NCBI GenBank assembly: GCA_035578175.1
Contig: JAQMRL010000006.1
Location: 70,925,501-70,989,500, forward strand
Length of the DNA: 64,000 nt
From: Catonia carolina
Taxonomy: Eukaryota > Arthropoda > Insecta > Hemiptera > Achilidae
Direction of reading: 5' to 3'
In this document: positions 33,100 through 43,527 of the stretch, in pieces
Numbering within the stretch: position 1 is the stretch's first letter
Layout of the letters: the number at the start of each line of letters is the position of its first letter
The notes under the pieces: generated by a model
Told to the model about the DNA's origin: nothing
What the model saw: only the letters and a program-made list of their open reading frames with translations
The model's database searches: none
Made by a program: the position numbers and the translations under genes

Positions 33100-33540
33100 C
33101 CTTCTAATTAATCATTTACTGCGTTGCCGGCCTTCAATAAGTCTCCCGGCCCTTGTCGGCGCGGTAGGCCCTTTGGCGGCGTACCGACAGAGTGCTTTGT
33201 TGCCAAGGCCAAGTGAACAAACGCCCTCTACCACAGCGCACCTTCTAATTAAGCTTTTTTTGTGTTGCCGGCCTTCAATAAGTCTCCCGGCCCTTGTCGG
33301 CGCGGTAGGCCCTTTGGCGGCGTACCGACAAAACTTTCGGCTGCGGCAGAGGGCTTTGTTGCCAAGATCAAGTGAATGAACGCCCTCTACCAGAGCGCAC
33401 CCCTTCTAATTAATCATTTACTGTGTTGCCGGCCTTCAATAAGTCTCCCGGCCTTGTCGGCGCGGTAGGCCCTTTGGCGGCGTACCGACAGAGGACTTTG
33501 TTCCCAAAGGCCAAGTGAATAACCGCCCTCTACCACAGCG
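33100..33540 (+). repeat. Three tandem GC-rich units (~141, 161, 139 bp)
   Basis: Units begin CCTTCTAATTAA at 33100, 33241 and 33402 and share GTTGCCGGCCTTCAATAAG, GTCGGCGCGGTAGGCCC and ACGCCCTCTACCACAGCGC. The middle unit has an extra ~20 bp (ACTTTCGGCTGCGG). High identity suggests recent duplication. Confidence 0.9.
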
Positions 33541-33550
33541 CTCTCGGCAA

Positions 33551-33585
33551 CTATATAAAGAGCGTTACACTCTACAGGGAGATTG
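33551..33585 (+). promoter_or_regulatory. TATA-box core promoter candidate
   Basis: CTATATAAAG at 33551-33560 directly after the last tandem unit; expected start ~33580 at CTCTACAGG. A canonical TATA box in this setting is the best promoter candidate in the window. Confidence 0.5.
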
Positions 33586-33925
33586 AATTCCGATCCAGAC
33601 AGCAGACAAGACGTGCACCATCGGCACATGGCTACCGGATTCCATCGAAGACTAATCGACGACCCCGCAAGAAAGAAGATGATTCTTCCGCTCGCCGACC
33701 CGTCACCGTAAGCCGTCGACCGGACCGTCATCGCCCGCTGACGCGAACGATGCCCACAGCGGTCCCTCGACCGAGACTCACGCCCACCGGATCCGACGAA
33801 GGAGCCATCGACGCACTACTGCGAGGGAAGAAGATGACGTCTCCGCTGGACGACGACACGCCGTGTCGCCCAGCTCCTCGACGACTACGACCGACGCTTC
33901 CCATCAAGACGACCACCGTTTAAAC

Positions 33926-33943
33926 GGCCCTCTTCAGGGGGCC
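33926..33943 (+). other. Histone-like 3' stem-loop
   Basis: GGCCCTCTTCAGGGGGCC followed by ACCA, preceded by AAAC. Replication-dependent histone mRNAs end in a 16-nt GGC..TTTTCA..GCC stem-loop flanked by A-rich sequence and ACCA; this one is two bases longer but otherwise similar, with purine-rich AAAAGTAAAGG just after. No histone coding sequence is upstream. Confidence 0.35.
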
Positions 33944-34149
33944 ACCAAAAGTAAAGGTTTCAACTCGCCACTTAATGTCGCCATCCGGTGACAAGTGAAT
34001 GGCACAAAATTTGGACAGACGGTTGAAGCCGTCCACACGGCATTGTGTGTAAATACAAACGTCATCAAGAACGGGTAAAAATGAAATTATATTTTTCCTG
34101 TTTTCTTTCCTTAATCTTTGATTTCAGTAATAAAAAAGTGTTTGTTTAA

Positions 34150-35320
34150 GTGTTTGTTTTCTTTGAAATTGTAATATTTAAATGTATTACTTTTGTTTAC
34201 TGTATTTGAAACCCCTTTCATCTACATTAACAGCAATGCCCTCTCTCTCTCTCGCACGCGCGCGCGCGCACACACACACACTCATACATTTATGAAAATC
34301 TTCATTAGTGCCCTTAAGGTTAACATTTATGAATATTAAAAAAAAAATATTGTAAATATAAATACAAATATGCTGTCAAAATGTCACGAAAATTCGTTCA
34401 TTTTAATTTATTTTAATTATTTGAATGCTTTAGTTTTTTTTTTTTGCTTTTCTCGTGTTTATTGTAATGGATTTTTTCCAGTTTTATTTTTTGGTGTCAG
34501 TTTGGTATACCTTGGACAATTCGAATTGGCACAAGCAGCCTCGGTGTTTATCTACTCCACTCTTCGCCCCTCGCCATACAACGACGGTACAGTCACAAAA
34601 GTGTACAGTCGCTACTGTTACGTGCGACTTGCGCACGGTTACTACGCTTTGTTTTCATATATGATTTTCTGTTCTTTATAACATATTCAGACAAATGTGT
34701 TTAGTTAGTTGTGTGCATCTTTAGAGTATAGTTTAGTAAGTTTTTGCAGTTTAGTTCTTGTGATTTATAATTTAAATTTTTACTGGGACAAATTAAATTC
34801 ATATTTTAAAATGAAATAATTATTTGTATGTTTGTACATTGAAATAAGGTTGTAGGCATTTGCGTACATTAAAATTTGTAGACCTAGTTCAAAGAATAAG
34901 TTATGGATATACTTTATGCGGAACTGTGTGTACACGTAGAGCAAGAGCTGTGCCAGTTTAAATTGTGTACAGTATAATGATCAGCCGCCAATTGATATTA
35001 CGAAGAGTATAGTTGCGTTACTGGTCGTACAAGTTGACCAAATAATTACAGACCACTTTAGTACCTAATCAAACCAGTTGCCCCAATAAGTATTCAACAT
35101 TCTGAAGTACGAAACTGTCATTTCACATTTCACTTCATTTTTAATTTTTTATTAGTCCGTATATAATTTCTGCTACTTATTACAGTCATTAGTAATTTTA
35201 GTATCGTATTTTATTTTATTTCACCATTTGCGCAACAACTTTTTTTTTCATCGCCGTATATCTGTAGAGCGTTATGATCGAGGGCAAAACATAAAAGCAA
35301 CAGTCGATCGAATGTTGGTG
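34150..35320. other. Unassigned stretch
   Basis: Contains a CT/CG/CA microsatellite at ~34239-34283 and two overlapping frames (34370-34681) without recognised motifs. Confidence 0.4.
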
Positions 35321-35324
35321 TAAT

Positions 35325-35390
35325 CGTCAACGCAACCGGCTCTTGTCCTAAGATCCCGGGATCGACTCCCGGTCAGATCCGCCATTTTTC
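35325..35390 (+). mobile_element. tRNA-like SINE head fragment
   Basis: AACCGGCTCTTGTCCTAAG and ATCCCGGGATCGACTCCCGG (B-box arm) then TCAGATCCGCC; resembles S1b/S4 heads. Confidence 0.45.
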
Positions 35391-35425
35391 AATCAAAACA
35401 TCATCATCGCATATCATTACCTTTA

Positions 35426-35712
35426 GTCAAGCCTCTCTTAGTTTGCTCCTAATGTAAACAAATAATGACGTCACTGAGCATGCGCATATATCAAAATGTG
35501 TACACGCTGATTAAAAGTATTTTTATAAATGAAATTGTTAGGCCTACATCATATCATGACTGATGTTTTCAGTATTTTAAGAGCTTATAATTAAAAAAAT
35601 AGTTATCTTAATAGGAATACGACATCCGTAAAGTCGCGGGCTCTAGCGTGCACCCTGTAGTAGGTGGCTTTTGTTTGTTGACAGTAGGAGCAAACTAAGA
35701 ACGGCTGAACTA
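35426..35712. mobile_element. Tc1/mariner-type MITE (287 bp)
   Basis: Ends GTCAAGCCTCTCTTAGTTTG and, complemented, TAGTTCAGCCGTTCTTAGTT; both continue TTTGCTCCTA. TA on both sides (35424-35425, 35713-35714). Shares TIR and the ATGACGTCACTGAGCATGCG block with 56407-57182. Confidence 0.75.
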
Positions 35713-35740
35713 TACGTATTTTTTGTACAAGCTAAGGTAA

Positions 35741-36064
35741 ACCCACCGGGTTGGTCTAGGGGTAAAGTCGTCGCCGCGAGTCAGCTGTTTTAAACAGGTA
35801 ATTTTTGGAGACGAAGCTTCCTGGTTCAAATCCCAGTAAAGGTAGTTACTTTTTAGACAGATTTGAATTCTAGACAGTGGTTACCGGTGTACTTTGATGG
35901 TTGGGGTTCAATTAACCATACTCTCAGGAATGGTCAACCTGGGTCTGTACAAGACTACACCTCATTTAGAAGTCGTACACATTATCCTCATCTGATTGGG
36001 TGATGAGGTTGCTTATTGTTCTTAAATTGAACAGATTCCAACGTACACACATTAGGGAAAAAAA
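35741..36064 (+). mobile_element. S2 SINE
   Basis: CCACCGGGTTGGTCTAGGGG head, CAGCTGTTTTAAACAG arm, full body, CACACATTAGGG(A)n. Confidence 0.88.
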
Positions 36065-36106
36065 CAATAATTAAATTTTTATACAGATCGACTTGTAAGG
36101 GACACC

Positions 36107-36139
<33 letters not shown>

Positions 36140-36486
36140 ATAAATATGTTCAAAACAGTGCTATATATTACAAAAATGCATATAAGTGAGAGTGTATTTC
36201 TTGTGAGATTAAGTGAAGAGTTAAAAGTAACCAGGTGTTTTAAATCGTGGCCCAAATGGCCGAGTTATCTCTATAAATAACTCCACCTCACTCACTTAAT
36301 GTACGCTACAATAGTTTTTGTTTTTCTACAATCTACGTACCAACTCTGTTTTAGATCCAGCGTGTCTACGCAAGTAGAAGGAGGCTTTCAATGTACTATC
36401 TGATCACGCCAAGTGTTCACCTAACCATTTTATATCTTCTTATTCACAATAAATGTAAGTACAGACACGTATTCATAAAGAAAGTT
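36065..36486. other. Unassigned stretch with AAT microsatellite
   Basis: (AAT)10 at 36108-36138 and a hairpin GAGTTATCTCTATAAATAACTC-type near 36261-36283; no gene seen. Confidence 0.4.
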
Positions 36487-36553
36487 TTGTTGCTGTTGAG
36501 GCCAGCGGCCGAAAGGCTAGTTTGTACCTCCAGATGCTTTACCAAGTACAAAA
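36487..36553 (-). mobile_element. S3 3'-end fragment
   Basis: TTGCTGTTGAGGCCAGCGGC..AAAGGCTAGTTTGTACC; ends where family A begins. Confidence 0.6.
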
Positions 36554-36562
36554 AAAAGAAAA

Positions 36563-37482
36563 AAAAATCTGGTGTGAAACACTCACAAAACTTTCTCTTC
36601 CCAATGCGAATAATTAACAAAAAACCTAACATTAGTAATAAAACTTTAGAAATAAACTAACTTCAATAAACATTACCTAATTTTAATCATGACTGAAAGA
36701 CGCAAATGAAAATCAACCTTTAGTTTGGCTTTAAAATACGAAAAAACAATCTTTAACGCTAAACTAGCCTCTGTCAAAAAAATTCTCTAAATAAAAGTTG
36801 TAGATCGTTTAATTTCCTATAAATTTGATTACATACACTTTTGTCGTAAAATGCATACTAAGGCCGAAATCTTAAAAAAATCGATTTTTCACACGTTTTC
36901 GTGAGAAAAAAAAACAGAAAATCGCTATTTACCGATAAAATTAAGCGTTATACAAAAAATGTTCGGAATAAAAGTTGTAAGATTTTAAATTGTCTACAAC
37001 TTTTATTATATCAATTTTTGCGCTAAAATGCATAATAAAGCCGCAATCTTAAAAAACTATGTTTTACGTGAAAACAGCCTCACTAAGAATTTCAGTAAAC
37101 ATGGCGCCTACCCTACTTGTAGAGCATAAAAAATTTAGTAAACGAGTTGATTTTAAAAAAATCGTAGGACCAGTTTTTGAGAAAATCGCAAAAAAGTGAA
37201 AAATTACACGAATAAACTACTACTTCCGGTTGACCGATTTTGATTAAAATGTTCGTGTCTAGTCCGGTAGTGGTATGTAACTTAAGTTTCAAGTTCGTAC
37301 GATGTTCCGTTCTTGAGATATTCTGTACACACACACACACGCACGCACACAGACCAATCGCTAAAAGCATGAGTGTGTGGGTTCAGGGGATCTGAAAACG
37401 TGTAGATCCGGTGAAAACTCGATTTCTTAAAATCGACATGAAAAAAATACCTTCCTATATATTCATATAGGCAAGAGAAAGT
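36563..37482 (-). mobile_element. Family A full-length copy
   Basis: AAAAATCTGGTGTGAAACAC to GGCAAGAGAAAGT; short (CA)n tract ~37327-37350. Confidence 0.8.
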
Positions 37483-37519
37483 AAAAATGAGCCAGGTGGT
37501 TCACTAATGACTCACTCAC

Positions 37520-38186
37520 CGATTGGAAATTTTCTCAAAAACTGGTCCTACGAATTTTTTTAAAAACCGCCTGGTTTACTACAATTTTTATGCTTTACAA
37601 AATAGGGTAGGGGCCATGTTTACTGAAATTCTTGGTGAGGCTGTTTTCAAGCAAAAAAATGTTTTTTTTTTTTTTAAATTACAGCTTAAAATGCATTTAA
37701 GCCCAAAAATTTATATGATAAAAAATGTAGAAAATTTAAAATCCTACAACTTTTATTGCAATCATTTTTTTGTGTAACGCTTAGTTTAGCGGTAATTAGC
37801 GATTTACTGTCTTTTTTCTCACGAAAACGAGTAAAGAATCGATTTCTTGACGATTTCAGCCTTAGTAGGCCTATGCATTTTACGACAAAAGTGTATATAA
37901 ACAAATTTAAAGAAAATTAAAAGATCTACAACATTTATTTGAAGCATTTTTCACTACAGAACCTAGTTTAGAGTCAAAGAGTGATTTTCTGTAGCCTATT
38001 TTTAAGCCAAACTGAGGTTGATATTTATTTTGCGTCTTTCACTCATGATTAAAATTAGGTTATTTTTATTGAGATTAGTTTTTTTTTTGTTTAATTCTAA
38101 TGTTTTATTACTAATGTTACATTATATTGTAAATTATTTGCAGTGGCAAGATAAAGTCGTGTGAGTGTTTTACATTAGATTTTTTT
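37520..38186 (+). mobile_element. Family A, left-truncated copy
   Basis: Starts within the body at TTTTCTCAAAAACTGGTCC and ends GGCAAGATAAAGTCGTGTGA, then TTTTACATTAGATTTTTT. Confidence 0.75.
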
Positions 38187-38187
38187 A

Positions 38188-38374
38188 TTTTTTATTTTTT
38201 TTTATTATTTTATTGGTTTTACATCCGATTGTTTCGCAATTTCTGCTAATGTAGTTAGTGGAGAATGATAATATATGGAAATGAGTAATGAAAAAATGCC
38301 ACACCTGACCGGGAATAGAACCCGGGACCCCATCGTAGAAGCCAGTTGCGCTAACCACTACGCCAACGGGCTGG
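38188..38374 (-). mobile_element. S1b tRNA-derived SINE
   Basis: Complement: GCCCGTTGGCGTAGTGGTTA, GGTCCCGGGTTCTATTCCCG, GTCAGGTGTGGCATTTTTTC, then a tail related to S1 (ATTAGCAGAAATTGCGAAAC). A second copy is at 45885. Confidence 0.8.
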
Positions 38375-38630
38375 CGTCATTTCGGCCTACGACATTTTGT
38401 AATGCTCTACAGTCTACAAGATAAGGTAAGCGCTGATAGCGTCTGCTGAAATTCTTGGAGGAGGTGGAGGCCTGTGCTTTCGTACAACATTGATTGTCAA
38501 TTTCAGCTTAAGCGGTTTACTACTAGTTCTGCTTCAGAATAATTTTTTTAACTTTTTACGCTTCAAGGAGCTTTAACGAGTACCGTGGACTTGTATAACG
38601 TATTTCTAGTACCAGAACAGTATAATTTTT

Positions 38631-39561
38631 ACTTTCTCTTGCCTATATGAATATATAGGAAGGAAAGTATTGTTTTCATGTCGATTTTAAGAAATCGAGT
38701 TTTCACCGGATCTATACGTTTTCAGACCCCCTGAACCCAAAAAACATGTTTTTAGCGATTGGTCGGTGTGTGTGTGTGTGTGTGTGAATAGAATATCTCA
38801 AGAACGGAACATCGTACGAACTTGAAACTTGAAACTTAAGTTAAGTACCACTACCGGACTCGACACGAACATTTTCATCAAAATCGGTCAACCGGAAGTG
38901 GTAGTTTATTCGTGTAATTTTTCACTTTTTTGCGATTTTCTCAAAAACTGGTCCTACGATTTTTTTTAAAATCGCCTGGTTTACTCAATTTTTTATTCTC
39001 TACAAGATAGGGTAGGCGTCATGTTTGCTGAAATTCTGGGTGAGGCTGTTTTTACGTAAAAACGTTGTTTTTTTAAGATTACAGCTTTAATATGCATTTT
39101 AGCGCAAAACTTTATATAATAAAAGTTGTAGAGAATTGAAAATTCTACAACTTTTATTTCAAATAATTTTTTGTATAACGCTTAGTTTAGCGGTAATTTG
39201 CGATTTTCTGTTTTTTTTCTCACGAAAATGTGAAAAATTGATTTTTTTAAGATTTCGGCCTTAATATGCAGTTTACGACAAAAGTGTATATAATTTAATT
39301 TATAGAAAATTAAAAGATCTACAACTTTTATTTAAAGCATTTTTCTCTACAGAGCCTAGTTTAGAGAGAAAGAGTGATTTTCCGTATTTCTAAGCCAAAC
39401 TGAGGTTGATTTTCATTTTGCATCATTCACTCATGATTAAAATAAGGTTATGTTTTTGAGGTTAGTTTTTTGTTTATTTCTAATATTTTATTATTAATGT
39501 TAGGTTTATTGTTAATTATTTGCATTGGAAAGAGAAAGTGAGTGTTTCACACCAGATTTTT
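38631..39561 (+). mobile_element. Family A full-length copy
   Basis: ACTTTCTCTTGCC to CACACCAGATTTTTT; (TG)n tract ~38765-38787; right sub-terminus mutated to GGAAAGAGAAAG. Confidence 0.8.
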
Positions 39562-39576
39562 TTATTTTAGCCCTGG

Positions 39577-39982
39577 TAAGTATACCTACTTACCAAGGGA
39601 GGTTTATTGAAATGGGAATCACATAATGTTTAGTGGTAAGAATGCTTATTAAAACAACTTCTAGTCCTACATAACCGAACAACTTATCTCAACTTTTTAT
39701 TAGCATCAATTCAATTGCTTTCCCGTAAAAAACCTCGAATTTTCTAAGAGTTGTACAAAAGAAACAACAAAATAACGCGGTTGTGTACGCTGGAATTAAT
39801 CCCCTTACCACATTCGTGTAACTCATAAAGCAAATTGTCGCTGCGCACTAATTGCAAAATGTGGATAGCCTACTTACCAGAGAACATCTATTAAACCATA
39901 AAATGCCAATACGGTTTAAATGCAAACATATTCTTAAATAAATTCGATATTATTGCCAGTGGTAAGTAGGTATAATTACCAC
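39577..39982. mobile_element. Possible MITE with ~24-bp inverted ends
   Basis: GGTAAGTATACCTACTTACC at the left and TGGTAAGTAGGTATAATTACC at the right are inverse complements with one or two mismatches; each end is itself palindromic. No clear duplication, so class unknown. Confidence 0.45.
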
Positions 39983-39988
39983 AGACCT

Positions 39989-40391
39989 TGTTGTTGTTGT
40001 TGTTTAGGTGATCAGCCGAAAGGCTGGTTTGAACCTGTAGAGGTTTTACTAAGTAAAACGAGGAGTGAGGTGGTTTACCATTGCCACAACTCACTGAGTG
40101 AAAAAGTACGCTTATCAGCATGCCGGGCCCTCTGAAAAGCACATATTTTCCACTCTGTAAATGACAACTTCACTTCATTCATCACAGGGTCTGGCTGTAT
40201 AATGAAATTCATTACTTTCAGAGAAGATAACTCTGATTAGTGTCTTTTACACCTCTACCTCTTCTGCTCTTAAATGATTCAGTCATTTAATTGACTGACC
40301 ATGTGATAAGAAACAGAACTATTTATTTTAGCCCTGCAACGAACAGATTGAGTGTAAATAATTTGACACTCCACCTGTCTGTTATGGGCAG
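39989..40391 (-). mobile_element. S3 retroposon with 11-bp duplication
   Basis: Complete minus-strand S3; ACCACAGACCT at 39978-39988 and 40392-40402. Confidence 0.92.
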
Positions 40392-40402
40392 ACCACAGAC
40401 CT

Positions 40403-40839
40403 ATAAAGGATTAAATACTTTCTCACACTTGCCTAATAAAAATAGCGCGGGAGAGACTAACATTGGTCGGTTCATTTCTTTTACACTTTTGGCAAGTCCA
40501 GCCAATTACAAGAATAACAATGAACTCGTCTTAACAACAATTCTTATTATTTATTTACTACCATAATTTTATGTCGTTCTTTTAATATAATAAATTTCTT
40601 CTAAACCATTTGGTACATATAATAAAATTTTAAGGACATTAAATTTTCGTTTGAATACAACAGAGAATAAACGTGTATAAATAGATTTTTATGTAGCTAC
40701 TCGTTAAGTAATCTCGTTTTCAATTTTATCGCCCTGTTGTTTTCATTTTTTTTGTTTTGTTTACAAAACATGTTATAAGAAGGTGGTTGTTTACTTTAAG
40801 AAAGATCAAGTACAATTTTTATCGATTCTTTCTTGATCC
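40403..40839. other. Unassigned AT-rich stretch
   Basis: No recognised element or gene. Confidence 0.4.
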
Positions 40840-40849
40840 GAAAATAGAA

Positions 40850-41182
40850 TTTTTTTTTAATTCCTAATGTGTGTACATTGCAATCTGTTCAATTTAGAAC
40901 AATAAGCAACCCCATGACCCAATGAGATGAGGATGATGTGTATGACGTGTAAATGAGGTGTAGTCTTGTACAGACTCAGGGCGATCATTCCTTAGAGAGT
41001 ATGGTTAATTGAACCCCAACCATCAAAGTACACCGGTTACCACTGTCTAGCATTCAAATCCGTATGAAAGTAACTACCTTTACTAGGATTTGAACCAGGA
41101 AACTTCGTCTCCGAAAATCAGCTGTTAAACAGCTGATTTTGGCGACGACCTTACCTCTAGACCAACCCGGTGGGTTAGGTTA
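40850..41182 (-). mobile_element. S2 SINE with 10-bp duplication
   Basis: Complete S2; GAAAATAGAA at 40840-40849 and 41183-41192. Confidence 0.9.
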
Positions 41183-41231
41183 GAAAATAGAACTGAATAA
41201 TTTTTCGTTCATTGCAACTTTATAGTAGCTT

Positions 41232-41415
41232 AAAGTTTTTTTTTATTTTTTTTTGGTTTAACGTCCGACTGTTCTCCAATTACTGCTAATCCAGACGGTG
41301 AAGGATGAAATAATTTTTGTAGCGTATGAAAATATGCCGTGCCTGAATGGGATTCGAACCCGAGGCCGCATGATGAGAGGCGAGCATGTTACCAACTACA
41401 CCAATGCGGCTGGTG
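41232..41415 (-). mobile_element. S1 SINE with 9-bp duplication
   Basis: Complete S1; TAGTAGCTT at 41223-41231 and 41416-41424. Confidence 0.88.
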
Positions 41416-41459
41416 TAGTAGCTTGTAGCTTTAAAGGCTACGTATTATGCAAATAGGTG

Positions 41460-41971
41460 TCATGAGATTTTGTCTTGCCAATGTAAATAATGAATAATTT
41501 AACCTTTGTTTAATCATCAGCGTATGATGCAAAATGAAAATCAACACTCTGTTCAACTTAAAAATACGAAAATCCACGCTAAACTAGGCTGTACAGAAGA
41601 AAATTCTTTAAAAAAAATCGTACATTTTTTTACTTTCTCTTGCCTATATGAATATATAGGGAGGTAAGTATTGTTTTCATTTAAGAAATCCAGTTTTCAC
41701 CCGATCTACACGTTTATTATATAAATTTTTGCAATAAAATGCATATTAAAGCCGTTATCTTAAAAAAAACCAATTTTTTTACGTGAAAACAGCCTCACCA
41801 AGAATCGTAGGACCCGTTTTTGAGAAAATCGCAAAAAAGTGAAAAATGACACGAATAAACTACTACTACCGGTTGACCGATTTTGATGAAAATCTTCGTG
41901 TCGGGTCCGGTAGTGGTATGTAACTCAAGTTTCAAGTTCGTACGATGTTCCGTTCTTGAGATATTCTGTAC

Positions 41972-42008
<37 letters not shown>

Positions 42009-42150
42009 GACCAATCGCTAAAAACATGTTTTTTGGGTTCAGGGGGTCTGAAAACGTGTAGATCCGGTGAAAAATCAATTTCGAAAAATTTACATGAAAA
42101 CGATAGGCCTACTTTCCTTCCTAAATATTCATATAGGCAAGAGAGAGTAA
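41460..42150. mobile_element. Family A, rearranged copy with an inverted head
   Basis: Minus-strand right end (41465-41630), then ~80 bp of plus-strand head (ACTTTCTCTTGCCTATATG at 41631), then minus-strand body from 41710 to AGGCAAGAGAGAGTA at 42150. The inverted head makes the copy partly foldback. Confidence 0.7.
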
Positions 42151-42173
42151 AGAGTTCTTACTATTCTTTACTT

Positions 42174-42485
42174 GTTGTTTAGGTAATCAACCTGTAGGCT
42201 GGTTTGAACCTGTAGAGGTTTTACTAAGTAAAAATAAGGAGTGAGGTGGTTTACCATTGCCACAACTCACTGAGTGGAAAAGTATGCTTATCAGCATGCC
42301 GGGCCCTCTGAAAATCACATATTTTCCACTCTGCAAATGACACCTTCACTTCATTCACCACAGGGTCTGGCTGTATAATGAAATTCAATACTTTCAGAGA
42401 AGATAACTCTGATTAGTGTCTTTTACACCCCTCTACCTCTTCTGTTCTTAAATGATTCAGTCATTAATTGGCTGACCATGTGATT
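42174..42485 (-). mobile_element. S3 retroposon, 5'-truncated
   Basis: From the tail (GTTGTTTAGG) to GGCTGACCATGTGA. The flanks TTACTATTCTTTACT and TTACTATCTTTACT are near-duplicates. Confidence 0.8.
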
Positions 42486-42523
42486 TTTTACTATCTTTAC
42501 TATAATTATACTCTTTACTATCA

Positions 42524-42699
42524 CACACGCGCGCGCACACGCACACACACACACACAGACCAATCGCTAAAACATGTTTTGTTTTTTTTTGGATTCAGGG
42601 TGTCTGAAAACGTGTAGATCCGGTCAAAACTCAATTTCGAAAAATTTACATGAAAACAATACTTTCCTTTCTACATATTCATATAGGCAAGAGAAAGTA
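42524..42699 (-). mobile_element. Family A head fragment
   Basis: (CA)n tract then GACCAATCGCTAAAACATG to GGCAAGAGAAAGT. Confidence 0.75.
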
Positions 42700-43080
42700 A
42701 AAAGCCGTATCCATTTACATACAATACTTACTTTTTACAATATTCATTTTATATTTAACGTAACCAACATTGGTATTGTACGAATATCGATCTCAATCTA
42801 TCACGGCAATATAATTCATGACAAATGAAACATGACACTGTTATGAATAGAAATAAATTATCATGAAATTGTTAAATGATAACACACCAGCCTGGGTATT
42901 CATTTCATACGACAATTACACAAGAAAAATAAGAAAGAAAGTAAAACATAATTAATCACCACACATTACATTCAATATGACTAGGCCGTATCCGCTTCAA
43001 TTAATTACATTCCTAAGCTTTATGTCAACTGCGTTTTTCTTTTTTAAATATGAAGGCAAACCGCACGAACTTCCTCGCTA
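42700..43080. other. Unassigned stretch
   Basis: No recognised element or coding. Confidence 0.4.
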
Positions 43081-43464
43081 CAGGGGCGGTTCCAGGGCTA
43101 ATTTTCGGGGGAGGGGGGCTATCTTGTTTTTATGTAGCTCTTACTGTTTGTAATTGAGTCATTGAAAAGTCCTCTTTTATGCTGTATAGCTGTAACCACA
43201 ATTTTAATTTATAGAGAAATTTTCAAGGTGCTGACTGGATGCGAGTGGCTTTTCACTACTGACACTGATTGTTATCTTAATACTATTTAAAAATAGATAC
43301 TTTCTGCCTGACTCATTTTTATACTAAAATAATTATTGTTAATTGATAGGTACGAGTATTAGGATTCAGTTTTGTTAGAAATAATAGCTTATTAAAAATA
43401 TTAAACTAAGTTTTCCTAGTATTTCGGGGGGGGGGGCATGGCCCCTTCCCTGAAACCGCCCCTG
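43081..43464. mobile_element. hAT MITE with 8-bp duplication (384 bp)
   Basis: Ends CAGGGGCGGTTCCAGGG and, complemented, CAGGGGCGGTTTCAGGG, next to G-rich runs; CCTCGCTA at 43073-43080 and 43465-43472. TIR and 8-bp duplication are the hAT signature. Confidence 0.92.
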
Positions 43465-43527
43465 CCTCGCTAATCATTAAGCAAAGACCGATTTTGTCAA
43501 ACTACCCGTACATCTATGTAACTAACA

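Larger units (their letters stand above)
33090..34080 (+). other. GC-rich island with tandem repeats, TATA box and hairpin
   Basis: Strikingly GC-rich compared with everything around it. From left to right: three tandem ~140-160 bp units, a TATA box, ~340 bp of CG-rich transcribed-looking sequence, a hairpin resembling a histone mRNA 3' stem-loop, and a further ~130 bp before AT-rich DNA returns. Open frames here are short and on both strands (for example an ATG frame from 33628 reading MATGFHRRLIDDPARKKMIL), and I recognise no protein. A diverged solo LTR with repeats in U3 is an alternative: AATAAA occurs at ~34129. Origin unresolved. Confidence 0.5.

Noticed and set aside
33728..33916. 62-codon minus-strand frame and 33414-33731 (105 codons) in the GC-rich island
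   Set aside because: High GC lowers stop frequency; frames occur on both strands, match nothing I recognise, and cross the tandem repeats.
34370..34681. 103-codon frame with hydrophobic stretch
   Set aside because: Hydrophobicity comes from T-rich sequence; an overlapping frame is also open, and there is no domain or splice context.
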